Assembly (NCBI GenBank): GCA_028703495.1
Contig: JAQVMT010000006.1
Location: forward strand, 1 to 64,000
Direction of reading: 5' to 3'
Origin: Clostridia bacterium
GTDB lineage: Bacteria; Bacillota; Clostridia; Christensenellales; CAG-314
DNA: 64,000 nt
This document shows, in pieces, positions 63,422-64,000 of this stretch. The position numbers and the translations under genes were made by a program. The notes under the pieces were generated by a model. The model was not told where the DNA came from. It was given only the letters and a program-made list of their open reading frames with translations, and ran no database searches. The first letter of the stretch is position 1. Each line of letters begins with the position of its first letter.

Positions 63422-64000
63422 TTAGCGATAATTGTCTTTATTTTCTTTATTGTCGAAGTTCTTTTTTCTGCGATATACCGCAAGTAACGCCACCATGCAC
63501 AAAAGCAATAAGCCTATGATATTGCTACCCGATATAGTCGTCGCACCGCAAGCGCAACCGACATCGCCGCCTTTGCTTTCGATGAATTTTGCGGTCAGTT
63601 CGCAGTTAGTTTCGGGAGTAAAGGTAAAGCTGTGTTCTGAAGATAGCAGTACACCGTCACAGTACCACCCCTCAAATTCCATACCACTCTCCGCCGAATT
63701 TGCCTTAACGGTTATCGAGTCGCCCTTATAAACCGTAACCTCGGTATTATCTGTGTCGGCTTGCGTGCCGCCCGTGACGGTTACCGTATATCTCTCTTTC
63801 TCGGAATATCGTGCGGTATAGGTTGCGTTGCCTGTGCATAATGCGGAAATGTCGCTGTCCCAGCCTGTAAAATCAAAGCCGCCCTCATCGGGTGCTTCGG
63901 GGGCGATCACCTCGTCGCCGTAGTGACAGTTTATGGTTTTTATTACTCTTCCGTTTAAACCGATAAAGGTCACGGTATAATCGATCATTACCGCCTTAAA
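63422..64000 (-). CDS. C-terminal part of an InlB-repeat surface protein (truncated by the window)
   Basis: The frame is open through the right edge (FKAV before MIDYTVTFIG), so the first methionine in view is internal and this is a fragment of about 192 residues. It holds most of an InlB B-repeat (VTFIGLNGRVIKTINCHYGD, FDFTGWDSDI) and a second beta module (GMEFEGWYCDGVLLSSEHSF). The end is a putative anchoring signal: GGDVGCACGATT, one transmembrane segment (IIGLLLLCMVALLAVY) and RRKK. That is like the two-cysteine, membrane, basic-tail C-terminal sorting signals of other bacteria, but I cannot name it. It is another secreted surface protein in line with those at 43342-60810. Confidence 0.8.
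   Translation of the reverse strand, partial: FKAVMIDYTVTFIGLNGRVIKTINCHYGDEVIAPEAPDEGGFDFTGWDSDISALCTGNATYTARYSEKERYTVTVTGGTQADTDNTEVTVYKGDSITVKANSAESGMEFEGWYCDGVLLSSEHSFTFTPETNCELTAKFIESKGGDVGCACGATTISGSNIIGLLLLCMVALLAVYRRKKNFDNKENKDNYR

Overview
The window reads as chromosome of an uncultured member of the Clostridia (Bacillota), most likely a gut organism of moderate GC. Supporting signs are the uninterrupted sporulation sigma factor gene sigK, the gene orders miaB-mutS-mutL-miaA and yqhY-nusB-folD-xseA-xseB, an rpsL-rpsG-fusA-tuf operon, strong AGGAGG-type ribosome binding sites, sigma-A-like promoters with TTGNNN and TATAAT boxes, and a wealth of BspA-type, InlB-type and YDG-type surface proteins. 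No phage, insertion sequence, integrase or CRISPR array was seen. The last gene runs off the right edge.

Layout. Bases 1-5270 hold a MarR regulator with a 32-bp palindrome upstream and a MaoC hydratase - acyl-CoA dehydrogenase - EtfB - EtfA set for short-chain acyl-CoA redox chemistry. Bases 5380-8260 (minus strand) hold a thiamine-precursor ABC transporter (ThiX, ThiY, ThiZ) under a TPP riboswitch with a terminator. Next come a methyltransferase, a 1569-residue YDG-repeat lipoprotein, a DUF1858 protein, and a zinc-ribbon/SPFH pair like Bacillus YdjG/YdjI. Bases 18165-30127 hold sigK, a YnbB-like PLP enzyme, miaA, mutL, mutS, miaB and a class A penicillin-binding protein. Bases 30597-36332 hold tuf, fusA, rpsG, rpsL and rsgA. 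A Gly-Cys-Leu tRNA cluster follows, then the yqhY-nusB-folD-xseA-xseB run to 41732.

Bases 41900-60810 form an accessory surface region. A 2795-residue lipoprotein combines a subtilisin-type protease with a very long BspA leucine-rich repeat array. It lies between two long regulators that share the same plan, a helical N-terminal region followed by an ArsR-type winged helix. A cytidylate-kinase-like protein, a GLUG/InlB-repeat membrane-anchored protein, an InlB-repeat lipoprotein and an endonuclease/phosphatase-fold lipoprotein follow. The right end has tRNA-Pro, an S-adenosylhomocysteine hydrolase homologue that lacks key catalytic residues, and the C-terminus of another InlB-repeat surface protein.

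The most unusual signal is not one gene. The 3' ends of several housekeeping genes (miaB, miaA, nusB, tRNA-Leu, a winged-helix regulator, probably mutL) are copied one or more times just downstream, with periods of about 67-94 bp (244 bp for the tRNA). Other intergenic regions carry short degenerate tandem repeats with periods of about 33-70 bp. Other points of note are a FolD without the catalytic lysine and glutamine, ribosomal protein S12 with arginine at position 88, and the AHCY homologue.
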